From contig JBFXJF010000010.1 in NCBI GenBank assembly GCA_050175155.1, positions 1 to 64,000 of the forward strand: 64,000 nt of DNA. The letters run 5' to 3'. Below the pieces are notes generated by a model. It made no database searches and was not told where the DNA came from. It worked only from the letters and a program-made list of their open reading frames with translations. Below are positions 34,906-43,514 of this stretch, piece by piece. This stretch comes from JBFXJF01 sp050175155 (GTDB lineage Bacteria > Bacillota > Bacilli > Tepidibacillales > Tepidibacillaceae). The position numbers and the translations under genes were made by a program. The first letter of the stretch is position 1; each line of letters begins with the position of its first letter.

Positions 34906-35387
34906 TGGACTTCTCCTACTTCCTTAATCATTTCATCAATAAACTTAGATTGGCCTTGTAAATCAATTTCCTTCTCAATTAATTTAGAAGCAATTAATAC
35001 TGATAAAACACCAACCTGTTTACGTAGTTCATCAACGGCCTTGTTTTTTTCTTGTTGAATTTCTTGTACTGCTTGATCCTTAATGCGTACCGCCTCTGCT
35101 TTGGCAGTTGCAATTATCTCTTCAGCTTGCTTTGAGCTAGATACCCTTGCTCTTTCAATCATTTCTTGAGCTTCAATACGAGCTTCTTGAAAATTCTCTT
35201 TTTGCTCTTTTAATATTTTTTCTGCTTCTAATTTGTTATTTTCTGCACTACTTATTTGCTCTTTGATATTTTCTTGACGAGTTTCCATTATATTCACTAA
35301 TGGACCAAACGCATATCTCTTTAAAAGCAAAAATAATATAATAAAGGCTACTATTTGAATAATAAAACTGCCCCATAATATTTCCAT
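34902..35387 (-). CDS. atpF: F1Fo ATP synthase subunit b
   Basis: A 161-residue stator subunit with a single N-terminal membrane helix (about 5-24) followed by a long charged coiled coil (about 30-140) that dimerises and reaches delta. Composition is rich in Glu, Lys and Gln as expected. It is 66 nt downstream of atpE. Confidence 0.95.
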   Translation of the reverse strand: MEILWGSFIIQIVAFIILFLLLKRYAFGPLVNIMETRQENIKEQISSAENNKLEAEKILKEQKENFQEARIEAQEMIERARVSSSKQAEEIIATAKAEAVRIKDQAVQEIQQEKNKAVDELRKQVGVLSVLIASKLIEKEIDLQGQSKFIDEMIKEVGEVQ

Positions 35388-35453
35388 AAGTTCTTCACAC
35401 TCCCTCCTTCATTTAAAAGGAAGGCAGGGGAATAGCCCCTGCCAGGTACTATC

Positions 35454-35666
35454 TTAAGCATTCATCAACATAAATGCAATTACAACTGCTATAATAGGTA
35501 ATGCCTCAATCAAACCTACACCAATAAACATTGTTGTTTGAAGAATTCCACGCGCTTCTGGTTGTCTAGCAATTCCTTCAATTGTACGACTAATTACTAG
35601 TCCGTTACCAATACCTGCTCCTAAAGCTGCTAAACCTACCGCAATACCTGCTCCTATAAGTCCCAT
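35454..35666 (-). CDS. atpE: F1Fo ATP synthase subunit c
   Basis: A 70-residue two-helix proteolipid forming the rotor ring. The ion-binding Glu54 lies in GLIEALP, and the following residue is Ala rather than Ser/Thr, with no Gln in helix 1 at the sodium position; this argues for protons as the coupling ion. The helix-1 glycine series (GAGIAVGLAALGAGIG) and the polar loop ARQPE are intact. The alkaliphile PxxExxP variant is not present. Confidence 0.97.
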   Translation of the reverse strand: MGLIGAGIAVGLAALGAGIGNGLVISRTIEGIARQPEARGILQTTMFIGVGLIEALPIIAVVIAFMLMNA

Positions 35667-35756
35667 TAATATATCCTCCTTTTGAAAAATTAGATTTATA
35701 TAATATTATTAATAAAGAAGATAAGTAATTTTTATTAATAAAATTGATAACAAAGA

Positions 35757-36551
35757 TTAATGCTCTTCAGAAATTTTTTGCGAAATATATACCATGCTTA
35801 AAATCGTAAATACATATGCTTGGATACTACCAACAAAGATACTAAACGCTTGCCACACCACCATAGGAAATATTCCAATAAACCCTAAGCCAAGAATAAC
35901 TGCTATTAATACCTCTCCTGCAAATATGTTCCCATAAAGACGCATTCCTAACGTTAGGAATTTTGATATTTCCTCAATTATATTAAGTGGTAACCAGACC
36001 GGATAAGGCTCAAAATAATGCTTGAGATATTTTTTTGTTCCTTTATATTGAATGCTTAAAATATGAGTCAAGATAATTATTGATAGTGCTAGTGCTAAAG
36101 TTATACTTACATCGGCAGTTGGAGATTTCCACCAAGCTACCTCTACTACTTGATGTCCATCATGATAAACCTCTGATTCATGAATCATCTCTTCGGTTAT
36201 AATTTCCGAACCAAGAATTGTAAGTGGTTCTTCATGACTGGTTATTACATTGAGTGGTAGTCCTAACATGTTTCCCACGAAAATAAATAGTATTAATGTT
36301 ACGGCCAAGAATACGAATTTTGTACCCTTCTTTGCGCCAACTGTACTACCTATAATGCCATAAACGAAATCGACTATCCATTCAAGAACATTCTGTAACC
36401 CTGAAGGTACACCAGAAGATAATTTCCTAGTTCCAGCTAGAGCAATAATAATTACTATTATTGATGTTATAATTATCATTAATGTTGTTGAGAGGTTAAC
36501 TTGCAACCATGGCATTGATTCTGAAGCCCAAACCGGTTGTATATGATCCAC
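35757..36551 (-). CDS. atpB: F1Fo ATP synthase subunit a
   Basis: Start placed at GTG 36551 because AAGGGGTG is 6 nt upstream; the ATG at 36569 lies within the binding-site region. The 264-residue protein has about six helices and provides the two half-channels. The essential arginine is Arg204 in GMRLYGNIFAGE. A soluble loop of about 35 residues (105-140) is longer and more charged than in B. subtilis. Confidence 0.95.
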   Translation of the reverse strand: MDHIQPVWASESMPWLQVNLSTTLMIIITSIIVIIIALAGTRKLSSGVPSGLQNVLEWIVDFVYGIIGSTVGAKKGTKFVFLAVTLILFIFVGNMLGLPLNVITSHEEPLTILGSEIITEEMIHESEVYHDGHQVVEVAWWKSPTADVSITLALALSIIILTHILSIQYKGTKKYLKHYFEPYPVWLPLNIIEEISKFLTLGMRLYGNIFAGEVLIAVILGLGFIGIFPMVVWQAFSIFVGSIQAYVFTILSMVYISQKISEEH

Positions 36552-36593
36552 GGCTTTCACCCCTTTCATTGATAAAGTAGTTTCTTTTAGGTC

Positions 36594-36974
36594 TTAATTT
36601 GATTTTATAGTATCCACTGCTGAAATTATTTGTGTAATAAACAAACCTGTCAGAGTGGCATATAAATTAAAATATTGTGGATATTCTAGTACAAGCATAA
36701 TTGTTAGTAGCGAAAGGGCCATCCTAGTAAACATACCCGTGGAAGAATATTTCGTTTTATGCTTTTGATTAATATCAGCTGCTAATTCACCTATTTTATT
36801 TACTTTCCATGCTGCATAAACTGTATTTAATAGACTAACAGCAGTTCCTAATATTAAACCTAAAAATATAGCTGAGTACGGAGTAAGAAGTCCAATTCCA
36901 AAAATAATTTCAAGTATAAGCGTGTATTTTGCTATGCGTATTATTTTTCTTTTATAGTTTTCTAAAAAATCCAC
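36594..36974 (-). CDS. atpI: ATP synthase subunit I (AtpI)
   Basis: A 126-residue membrane protein with four predicted helices, in the usual place ahead of atpB. AtpI assists c-ring assembly in several bacteria. The start is GTG at 36974; the nearest GAGGA is about 13 nt upstream, so initiation may be coupled to the preceding gene, whose stop overlaps that region. Confidence 0.85.
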   Translation of the reverse strand: MDFLENYKRKIIRIAKYTLILEIIFGIGLLTPYSAIFLGLILGTAVSLLNTVYAAWKVNKIGELAADINQKHKTKYSSTGMFTRMALSLLTIMLVLEYPQYFNLYATLTGLFITQIISAVDTIKSN

Positions 36975-36983
36975 AGTTAGTGA

Positions 36984-37205
36984 TCAATCCTCTAAATAGA
37001 TTTTTATCAGCCTAATTATTGAAATTATGCCTATCGTAAACCCTAAGACTAGTCCAATAATCAAGAATAATGGTGAGCTTTGGAAGGATAAATCTAACTT
37101 TTTCCCTATCCACATACCAATAATAACCATTATCGCTAAGTCAAGTCCTATTGCACTAACTAACCCAAAAGCATGCCAAGGATTTTCCTTGTTAATATTC
37201 ATCAT
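36984..37205 (-). CDS. AtpZ-like small membrane protein
   Basis: A 73-residue protein with two predicted helices (about 13-32 and 44-67) and a short loop with GKKLDLSFQSSPLF. This matches the AtpZ/AtpI-superfamily proteins that open atp operons in many Firmicutes and are proposed to act with AtpI in assembly or Mg/Ca handling. Two ATGs stand in tandem (37205 and 37202); GGGAG is 3 and 6 nt away, favouring the second by a codon. It is the first gene after the predicted atp promoter. Confidence 0.8.
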   Translation of the reverse strand: MMNINKENPWHAFGLVSAIGLDLAIMVIIGMWIGKKLDLSFQSSPLFLIIGLVLGFTIGIISIIRLIKIYLED

Positions 37206-37248
37206 ACACTCCCATTACTTAGATAAATGATTATGTATACCAATTGTC

Positions 37249-37278
37249 AGTATACCAAAAACGCTTTCACTTTAGCAA
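37249..37278 (-). promoter_or_regulatory. Predicted sigma-A promoter of the atp operon
   Basis: On the minus strand TTGCTA (37273-37278) and TATACT (37249-37254) are separated by 18 bp, about 44 bp upstream of the first atp-operon start codon. Confidence 0.6.
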
Positions 37279-37330
37279 GATAAAATTCACATAATGTACA
37301 AATAAATAGTAAGCCTAAAATTGCCTTTTT

Positions 37331-38437
37331 CTAGAACAAACTGCTTATTGCGTCTGCTATTCTTTCCGATGCAAATCCATCTCCATATGGGTTAGCGGCT
37401 TTGGCCATTTTATCATAAGCAGATTTATCAGTTAGCAGTTCATCTGCAGTATTAAATATATCATTTTCATCTGTACCTACTAATTTTAATGTACCAGCCT
37501 CTACTCCCTCTGGACGCTCAGTTGTATTTCGTAGTACAAGAACAGGTACACCGAAGTATGGCGCCTCTTCTTGTAATCCTCCTGAATCAGTAAGTATCAG
37601 ATGTGCTCGGGACTCAAAATTATGAAAATCTACTACGTCTAATGGGTTTAAAAGGTAGATTCGTTCATTATTCCCTAGTATTCTTTTTACGGTCTCTTGA
37701 ACCAACGGATTTAGATGAACGGGGAAAACTACTGCAATATCCTCATGCTTTTCAACTAAACGATTTATAGCTTTGAATATATTCTCCATTGGAGCACCAA
37801 GGTTTTCTCTTCTATGAGCAGTAACTAATATCATTCTTTTTCCTGTTAGTTTTTCAAGTATTGGGTGTTCGTAGCTTTCCTTTACGGTTGTCTTAAAAGA
37901 GTCAATTACAGTATTACCTGTTATAAATATTGTTTCTTCTCTTTTATTTTCTTTCCTTAGATTGTTTGCTGACCAATCAGTTGGTGCAAAGTGAATATCT
38001 GCAATTACCCCAGTAAGTTGACGATTTATTTCTTCCGGAAAAGGAGATTTCTTATCCCAAGTTCTAAGTCCTGCTTCCACATGCCCGACTGGTATCTGCT
38101 GATAAAAAGCAGCTAAGCTACCTAGAAAGGTTGTACTTGTGTCACCGTGAACAAGAACAATATCAGGTTTCTCTTTAATCATTACCTCTTCCAATCCCTT
38201 TAGTGCACGAACTGTTATCTCTACTAAGGTTTGTTTTTCTTTCATTATATTAAGGTCATAGTTAGGAAAAATTTTAAATACATCTAGTACTTGATCAAGC
38301 ATTTCTCTATGTTGTGCTGTTACACATACAATACATTCAAAATCTTCTTTTCTTTGTTGTAATAATTGAACTAACGGCGCCATTTTTATTGCTTCAGGCC
38401 TAGTTCCAAATATTGTTAAAACTTTAATCTTCTTCAT
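37331..38437 (-). CDS. mnaA: UDP-N-acetylglucosamine 2-epimerase (non-hydrolysing)
   Basis: Interconverts UDP-GlcNAc and UDP-ManNAc, feeding teichoic acid linkage units and other surface polymers. Start at 38437 (368 residues) is set by AGGAG 7 nt upstream and by the family N-terminus KVLTIFGTRPEAIKMAPL; an upstream frame overlapping upp is rejected. Conserved HRRENLG and LTDSGGLQEEAP motifs are present. The position between upp and the atp operon matches B. subtilis. No terminator is visible before the atp promoter, so read-through is possible. Confidence 0.95.
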   Translation of the reverse strand: MKKIKVLTIFGTRPEAIKMAPLVQLLQQRKEDFECIVCVTAQHREMLDQVLDVFKIFPNYDLNIMKEKQTLVEITVRALKGLEEVMIKEKPDIVLVHGDTSTTFLGSLAAFYQQIPVGHVEAGLRTWDKKSPFPEEINRQLTGVIADIHFAPTDWSANNLRKENKREETIFITGNTVIDSFKTTVKESYEHPILEKLTGKRMILVTAHRRENLGAPMENIFKAINRLVEKHEDIAVVFPVHLNPLVQETVKRILGNNERIYLLNPLDVVDFHNFESRAHLILTDSGGLQEEAPYFGVPVLVLRNTTERPEGVEAGTLKLVGTDENDIFNTADELLTDKSAYDKMAKAANPYGDGFASERIADAISSLF

Positions 38438-38447
38438 CTCTGCGCTC

Positions 38448-39077
38448 CTATTTTGTACCAAATAATCGATCCCCCGCGTCACCTAATCCTGGAACTATAT
38501 ATCCATGTTCATTCAGTCTTTCGTCAACAGCAGCAACAAATATATCGACGTCGTCATGTTCATTTTGTAGATATTCAATTCCCTCAGGCGCAGCAATTAG
38601 ACACATAAGTTTAATATTTTTAACATCCTTTTTCTTAAGTAAGTGAATTGCCGCTGCTGCCGATCCACCAGTTGCTAGCATTGGATCAATTACTATTAAA
38701 TCACGTTCGGAAACGTCTGAAGGAAGTTTTAGATAATATTCTACAGGCTTTAGTGTATCAGGATCTCGATATAATCCTATATGCCCTATCTTTGCTGCAG
38801 GTATTATTTTTAGTATACCATCAACCATTCCAAGTCCTGCCCGCAAAATAGGAACAATACCGATTTTTTTACCCGTTGCTATTTTTGATTTTGTTTTGCA
38901 AATGGGAGTTTCAATCTCTACTTCTTCTAGATGTATATCCCTAGTAATTTCATAAGCCATTAATGTAGCTACTTCATCCATTAACTCGCGAAATTCCTTT
39001 GTACCTGTGTCTTTATTCCTAATAAATGTAAGCTTATGCTGAATCAATGGATGATCAAATACATATAACCTTGACAT
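38448..39077 (-). CDS. upp: Uracil phosphoribosyltransferase
   Basis: A 209-residue pyrimidine-salvage enzyme converting uracil and PRPP to UMP. The PRPP loop is DPMLATGGSA (about 131-140), and the C-terminal uracil-binding GLGDAGDRLFGTK is complete. It lies between glyA and mnaA as in Bacillus. No PyrR-type leader is obvious in the 38-nt gap from glyA. Confidence 0.97.
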   Translation of the reverse strand: MSRLYVFDHPLIQHKLTFIRNKDTGTKEFRELMDEVATLMAYEITRDIHLEEVEIETPICKTKSKIATGKKIGIVPILRAGLGMVDGILKIIPAAKIGHIGLYRDPDTLKPVEYYLKLPSDVSERDLIVIDPMLATGGSAAAAIHLLKKKDVKNIKLMCLIAAPEGIEYLQNEHDDVDIFVAAVDERLNEHGYIVPGLGDAGDRLFGTK

Positions 39078-39115
39078 ATAAACACTCCCATAAATTTAGA
39101 CTTCTTCTCTATAGT

Positions 39116-40357
39116 TTAGAATCCTGGATATAAAGGATATTTTTTCGTTAGTTCTTCTACTTTTCCCTTCGCTCTATTATGTACTTCGAAATCATTCGGA
39201 TTTTTTAATGTCATTTCTAGTATCTCAGCGATTTCCGTCATTGCTTCTAGATCCATTCCTCTAGTTGTTACAGCTGCGGTACCGATTCTAATTCCACTTG
39301 TTACAAAAGGACTTTTTTGTTCAAATGGGATCGTATTCTTATTACATGTAACCCCTACTTCATCAAGTAAATGTTCAGCGTCTTTGCCAGTTATGTCTAT
39401 ATTAGTCAGATCAATAAGTATCAGATGATTATCCGTACCACCTGAAACTAATCTGAAACCTTTTTCAGTTAGTTTGTTTGCAAGATGTTTACTATTCGTA
39501 ACTACATTCTTGGCATATTCTTTAAACTCTGGCTCTAAAACTTCAGCAAATGCTACCGCTTTAGCTGCTATTACGTGCATTAGTGGACCACCCTGAATTC
39601 CAGGGAAAATAGCCTTGTCAATCGCCTTTGCATATTCTTCTTTACAAAGTATCATTCCGCCACGAGGTCCCCGAAGGGTTTTATGAGTTGTTGTTGTTAC
39701 AAAGTCCGCATATGGTACTGGACTAGGATGTTCTCCTGCTGCTACTAAACCCGCAATATGTGCCATGTCAACCATTAATAAGGCACCTACTTCGTCAGCT
39801 ATTGCTTTCATTTTTTCAAAATCAATTATCCTTGGGTAGGCACTTGCACCAGCAACAATCATTTTGGGTCTGTTTTCTTTTGCTAGTTCTCTAACTTTTT
39901 CGTAGTCAATCACTTCTGTTTCCTTATCGACTTGATAGGAGATGAAATTATATAGTACTCCGGAAAAATTAACTTGACTACCGTGGGTTAAATGTCCACC
40001 ATGCGAAAGATCCATTCCTAGTACAGTATCCCCTGGCTTTAACATCGCAAAATATACGGCCATATTGGCTTGTGCACCTGAGTGTGGTTGTACGTTAGCA
40101 TGCTCTGCTTTAAAAATCTCTTTGGCACGATCCCTTGCTATATTTTCAACTATGTCTACACATTCACATCCACCGTAGTATCTTTTGCCTGGGTAACCCT
40201 CTGCATATTTATTCGTTAATACTGTTCCAAGAGCTTCTAATACTGCTTCACTTACGAAGTTTTCTGAAGCAATAAGCTCTATTTTTGAGCGCTGACGATT
40301 TAGTTCTAAATCTATTGCTTCAGCAATTTTCGAATCATATTTTCTTAAGTTTTTCAT
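39116..40357 (-). CDS. glyA: Serine hydroxymethyltransferase
   Basis: A 413-residue PLP enzyme that makes glycine and 5,10-methylene-tetrahydrofolate from serine. The PLP lysine is Lys226 in TTTTHKTLRGPRGG. Start at the ATG 40357: GGTGGGGG is 8 nt upstream, and the earlier GTG (40372) lies inside that site. Flanking genes ywlG and upp preserve the Bacillus order. Confidence 0.97.
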   Translation of the reverse strand: MKNLRKYDSKIAEAIDLELNRQRSKIELIASENFVSEAVLEALGTVLTNKYAEGYPGKRYYGGCECVDIVENIARDRAKEIFKAEHANVQPHSGAQANMAVYFAMLKPGDTVLGMDLSHGGHLTHGSQVNFSGVLYNFISYQVDKETEVIDYEKVRELAKENRPKMIVAGASAYPRIIDFEKMKAIADEVGALLMVDMAHIAGLVAAGEHPSPVPYADFVTTTTHKTLRGPRGGMILCKEEYAKAIDKAIFPGIQGGPLMHVIAAKAVAFAEVLEPEFKEYAKNVVTNSKHLANKLTEKGFRLVSGGTDNHLILIDLTNIDITGKDAEHLLDEVGVTCNKNTIPFEQKSPFVTSGIRIGTAAVTTRGMDLEAMTEIAEILEMTLKNPNDFEVHNRAKGKVEELTKKYPLYPGF

Positions 40358-40401
40358 TATATAATCCCCCACCTATGTTTATTAGTATTTTTATACTTAA
40401 T

Positions 40402-40950
40402 TTATTTAATTTTATAGCAAGCACGTTCCCCACCAATTAACTTTGGTCTTGTTATTGCCATGGTTAGATGTGCTTGTCCAATATTTCTAATAGATGCTCT
40501 TACAGGTACTGCGACGTGTTTTAGATGCATCCCAATGAACGTGTCACCTATGTCTATTCCTGCATCAGCCTTAATAAACTCAACTGCTACCGGGTCAACT
40601 AGGTGTTTATAGGCGTAGGTTGCCATAGCTCCACCAGCTTCTAGTACCGGGACAACTGAAACAATCTCTAGCTTAAATTCTTCTGCGGTAGTTCTTTCTA
40701 CGATTAAGGCACGATTTATATGCTCGCAACTTTGAAAAGCCAATTGGAAGTGATGACTCTTTTGAAACTGTACTAATTTTTCAAAAATATCTTTTGCAAT
40801 CTCTTCATTGCCCATTGTGCCAATTTTCCCACCTAGCACTTCACTTGTACTTGCCCCAATAACTAATATATCCTTATTATTTAAAGGGAAAAACCCTAGT
40901 AATTCATTAATTGCCTTATCCATTTGTGAATTAATGTTCTCTAAACTCAT
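40402..40950 (-). CDS. ywlG: UPF0340/TIGR01440 family protein YwlG
   Basis: A 182-residue soluble protein of unknown function conserved in Firmicutes, always near glyA/rpiB. Recognisable features are VIGASTSEVLGGKIGTMGN, EHINRALIVE and a C-terminal RPKLIGGERACYKIK. It begins 5 nt after the rpiB stop, so it is co-transcribed. I know no biochemical role. Confidence 0.9.
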   Translation of the reverse strand: MSLENINSQMDKAINELLGFFPLNNKDILVIGASTSEVLGGKIGTMGNEEIAKDIFEKLVQFQKSHHFQLAFQSCEHINRALIVERTTAEEFKLEIVSVVPVLEAGGAMATYAYKHLVDPVAVEFIKADAGIDIGDTFIGMHLKHVAVPVRASIRNIGQAHLTMAITRPKLIGGERACYKIK

Positions 40951-40955
40951 TATGT

Positions 40956-41402
40956 TTAGTCTCCACTATTTTCTATTATTTTTATCTTATCTATTCTTTT
41001 TTTATGGCGTCCGCCTTCAAATTCCGTTTCAAGCCAAACCTTTACTATATCTATTGCCACATTTAATCCTGTATTTCTGCCACCTAAACATAAAACATTA
41101 GAATCGTTATGTTGACGAGTAGCCCTTGCTGTAAAGCTATCATGCACTAGTGCAGCACGAATTCCTTTAACTTTATTCGCCGCAATCGACATGCCAACTC
41201 CCGTTCCACAGATTAAGATTCCCCGATCAACTTCCTTACTTAGAACCTTCTTAGTGACTGGAACGATGTAATCAGGATAGTCTACCGAATCGTTACTGTT
41301 CGTTCCCAAATCCTGATAATCAATATTCATTTCGTCCATGATGGTTTTTATTTGTTCCTTAAGCTCGTAACCACCGTGATCTGAAGCTATAGCAACCTTC
41401 AT
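40956..41402 (-). CDS. rpiB: Ribose-5-phosphate isomerase B
   Basis: A 148-residue pentose-phosphate enzyme of the RpiB/LacAB fold. Key residues: Asp8/His9 (SDHGG), Cys65 as catalytic base in ICGTGVGMSIAANK, and His98 in TRQHND. AGGAGG precedes the ATG. It opens the rpiB-ywlG-glyA-upp-mnaA run, downstream of ywlE and a terminator. Confidence 0.95.
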   Translation of the reverse strand: MKVAIASDHGGYELKEQIKTIMDEMNIDYQDLGTNSNDSVDYPDYIVPVTKKVLSKEVDRGILICGTGVGMSIAANKVKGIRAALVHDSFTARATRQHNDSNVLCLGGRNTGLNVAIDIVKVWLETEFEGGRHKKRIDKIKIIENSGD

Positions 41403-41462
41403 TAATTCGACCTCCTGTTATTCTAGTTAATATCTTATATATTATACCCTATTCTTTAGTAC

Positions 41463-41489
41463 AAAAAAAAGAGAGTTAGTTATCTCTCT
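41463..41489 (-). terminator. Terminator of the ywlC-ywlE transcript
   Basis: A 6-bp stem (AGAGAG/CTCTCT) with an 8-nt loop is followed by eight T residues on the minus strand, just after the ywlE stop. Confidence 0.7.
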
Positions 41490-41499
41490 GATTAATTTT

Positions 41500-41961
41500 T
41501 CATAATATTTCTTTAGAATTAATTCTAATTAATAACTTGCTTATTAATTCTTCTAACTCTTTTTCAATAATTTGATAAGTTTCTAACCCTTTGCCAAAGG
41601 GGTCTACAATATCTAATGAAATAGCATCATCTAATAAAACATACTCTTTTAATGTATGAATTTTTTCAATATGTTCTGGTTTTAAAATATTTAATATTTG
41701 TTTATGTCCATTAGTCATCGTTAAAATAAGATCTGCCCAATCCATTAATTCTTCTGAAACCTTTTGTGAGATGTGACCCTCGTCAAGGTAATTTTTAATA
41801 ATTGTTTCTGCATGTTTAGAATAGGAACTACCCTCAACCGCCGCTATTCCAGCTGATTTCACAACAATATTTAGTTTTTCATCAAGTAATTTTCTTTTCA
41901 ACATCTTTTCTGCCATCGGACTTCTACAGGTATTCCCTGTACAGACAAATAATATATTCAT
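41500..41961 (-). CDS. ywlE: Protein-arginine phosphatase YwlE (low-MW PTP fold)
   Basis: Start at 41961 is supported by AGGAG 8 nt upstream and the canonical N-terminus. The 153-residue enzyme has the CX5R loop Cys7-Thr-Gly-Asn-Thr11-Cys-Arg13; Thr11 is the residue known in B. subtilis YwlE to confer preference for phospho-arginine over phospho-tyrosine. The DPF general-acid motif (IVDPFGKG) is near residue 119. It would reverse McsB arginine phosphorylation, which marks proteins for ClpCP. It starts 26 nt after ywlC. Confidence 0.92.
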   Translation of the reverse strand: MNILFVCTGNTCRSPMAEKMLKRKLLDEKLNIVVKSAGIAAVEGSSYSKHAETIIKNYLDEGHISQKVSEELMDWADLILTMTNGHKQILNILKPEHIEKIHTLKEYVLLDDAISLDIVDPFGKGLETYQIIEKELEELISKLLIRINSKEIL

Positions 41962-41987
41962 AGTACAAACTCCTTGCAAAGCTTATT

Positions 41988-43040
41988 TTAAACATTAATA
42001 ATATTCCCGTTTGCTGCTTTCTTTAACCGATTCATAATCGTATGGCCAATTCCTTCTTCATCTATTCCTTCTATTATTATATAATCGATATTTTTTTTAT
42101 CAAACTCCCTTAATACATCATATAAATTCTCAGCCAGTGGATACATATTATCATTATTGCCATAGGCAAAAATTAAATTAGCATTAAGATATTGATTCTT
42201 ATGTTCTTCGGTGGTTAAGATTCCAACGCTTTTCCCAGAGTTTAATTGTTCCTGAATAAGTGAATTTATTTTCTGGGTAACTCGATTTTCATTCCCTGTA
42301 ATTATAACCATCTCGCCTTTTGGAGCATAATGCCTATATTTCATGCCGGGTGATTTTGGTTGTTCATAATTTTTCGATGAAGATTCTAGCTCAACTTTTC
42401 CCAGAACAGCCCTTAACTCTTCTATTGTAATAGCACCTGGTCTTAGTATGATAGGAGTCTCCATACTTACATCAATTACTGTTGATTCAACACCAATTCC
42501 CGTCGGACCACCATCAACAATACCTTCAACTTTTCCATCTAAATCATTTATAACATGCTCGGCTGTTGTTGGACTTGGTTTGCCAGAACTATTAGCGCTA
42601 GGTGCGGCTATAGGTATGTTTGCAGCCTTGATAATTGCTAAAGCGATTGGATTATTGGGCATTCTAACTGCTACAGTATCTAGTCCCGCTGTAACAAGTT
42701 CTGAAATCCCTTCTCTTCTTTTAAAAATTATTGTTAACGGTCCAGGCCAAAATCTTTCGATTAATAACATACTCGTTTCATTTATCTCTTCTGTTAAATA
42801 ATGTAATTGCTCGATTGAAGCTATATGAACTATAAGTGGATTATCACTTGGACGTCCCTTTGCTATAAAAATTTTCTCAACGGCTTCGCTATCTAAAGCA
42901 TTGGCTCCCAATCCATAAACTGTTTCAGTTGGAAACGCAATAATTTCACCCTTTTTAAGTTCAGTCGCTATCTCCTCAATTGCTATAATTGAATTCTTCT
43001 CTGTTAAATCATTAATCTTCCATACCTTTGTCTTTCTCAA
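41988..43040 (-). CDS. ywlC: Threonylcarbamoyl-AMP synthase (Sua5/YwlC)
   Basis: Makes threonylcarbamoyl-AMP for t6A modification of tRNAs reading ANN codons. Sua5-type: an N-terminal YrdC domain (about 20-200; FPTETVYGLGANA, AKGRPSDNPL, SANSSGKPSPT) followed by a C-terminal Sua5 domain. I prefer the TTG at 43040 (350 residues) because GGTGG is 5 nt upstream and the sequence then aligns with the B. subtilis N-terminus (KTKxW); an ATG at 43067 has no binding site. DnaA boxes lie upstream. Confidence 0.92.
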   Translation of the reverse strand: MRKTKVWKINDLTEKNSIIAIEEIATELKKGEIIAFPTETVYGLGANALDSEAVEKIFIAKGRPSDNPLIVHIASIEQLHYLTEEINETSMLLIERFWPGPLTIIFKRREGISELVTAGLDTVAVRMPNNPIALAIIKAANIPIAAPSANSSGKPSPTTAEHVINDLDGKVEGIVDGGPTGIGVESTVIDVSMETPIILRPGAITIEELRAVLGKVELESSSKNYEQPKSPGMKYRHYAPKGEMVIITGNENRVTQKINSLIQEQLNSGKSVGILTTEEHKNQYLNANLIFAYGNNDNMYPLAENLYDVLREFDKKNIDYIIIEGIDEEGIGHTIMNRLKKAANGNIINV

Positions 43041-43143
43041 TTTCGCCACCATCTTTTTAAATTGCATTGTAAATCACAAATAATTTTAATCCTCATTTAT
43101 ATAAAATACAACCCTTTATAATTTACTATACTTATTAACAATC

Positions 43144-43163
43144 TGTTGATAACCTGTGGATAA
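43144..43163 (-). promoter_or_regulatory. Pair of DnaA boxes upstream of ywlC
   Basis: TGTGGATAA (43155-43163) is the exact complement of the consensus DnaA box TTATCCACA, and TGTTGATAA (43144-43152) differs by one base. They are in the same orientation 11 bp apart, about one helical turn, roughly 105-125 bp upstream of ywlC. As I recall, ywlC is a DnaA-bound locus in B. subtilis. Confidence 0.65.
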
Positions 43164-43199
43164 ATATGTTTATAAAATTTTCTCGTTGATATTAACCAG

Positions 43200-43237
43200 C
43201 TAAAAAATAAAAAAGCTAGATTTTTTAGATCAAGCTT
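43200..43237 (-). terminator. Terminator of spoIIR
   Basis: A 9-bp stem with one T-T mismatch (43213-43221 with 43229-43237) and a 7-nt loop is followed by TTTTTATTTTTT on the minus strand. It lies beyond the minisatellite, downstream of spoIIR. Confidence 0.65.
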
Positions 43238-43270
43238 CGAAAATTATTCTAATTATAAATATCATTTCAA

Positions 43271-43499
43271 CATCTTATTAACATTCTATTAACATTCTAT
43301 TAACATTCTATTAACATTCTATTAACATTCTATTAACANNNNNNNNNNNNNNNNNNNNNNNNNNNNNNNNNNNNNNNNNNNNNNNNNNNNNNNNNNNNNN
43401 NNNNNNNNNNNNNNNNNNNNNNNNNNNNNNNNNNNNNNTATTAACATTCTATTAACATTCTATTAACATTCTATTAACATTCTATTAACATTCTATTAA
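43271..43499. repeat. 11-bp minisatellite (CATTCTATTAA)n interrupted by the gap
   Basis: One degenerate copy and five perfect copies precede the N block, then a partial copy and five more perfect copies follow it. At least ten perfect units are visible and the true number is hidden by the gap. The unit length is close to one DNA turn and not a multiple of three. It lies between spoIIR and its terminator-like hairpin, where B. subtilis has ywlA, ywlB and mntP. Confidence 0.95.
43339..43438. other. Assembly gap, 100 N
   Basis: Exactly 100 N within the 11-bp tandem array, a usual placeholder for unknown length. The array was probably too repetitive to assemble. Confidence 0.97.
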
Positions 43500-43514
43500 C
43501 AATTTTAATTGAGT

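Noticed and set aside
35454..35666. Sodium-type c subunit
   Set aside because: Glu54 is followed by Ala, and no Gln is found at the helix-1 ligand position, so the sodium motif is absent.
37279..37330. Terminator between mnaA and the atp operon
   Set aside because: The repeated GCC/GGC words are not in inverted orientation, so no stable stem with a T-tail forms.
43271..43499. CRISPR array
   Set aside because: Units are 11 bp and directly adjacent without spacers, so this is a minisatellite.
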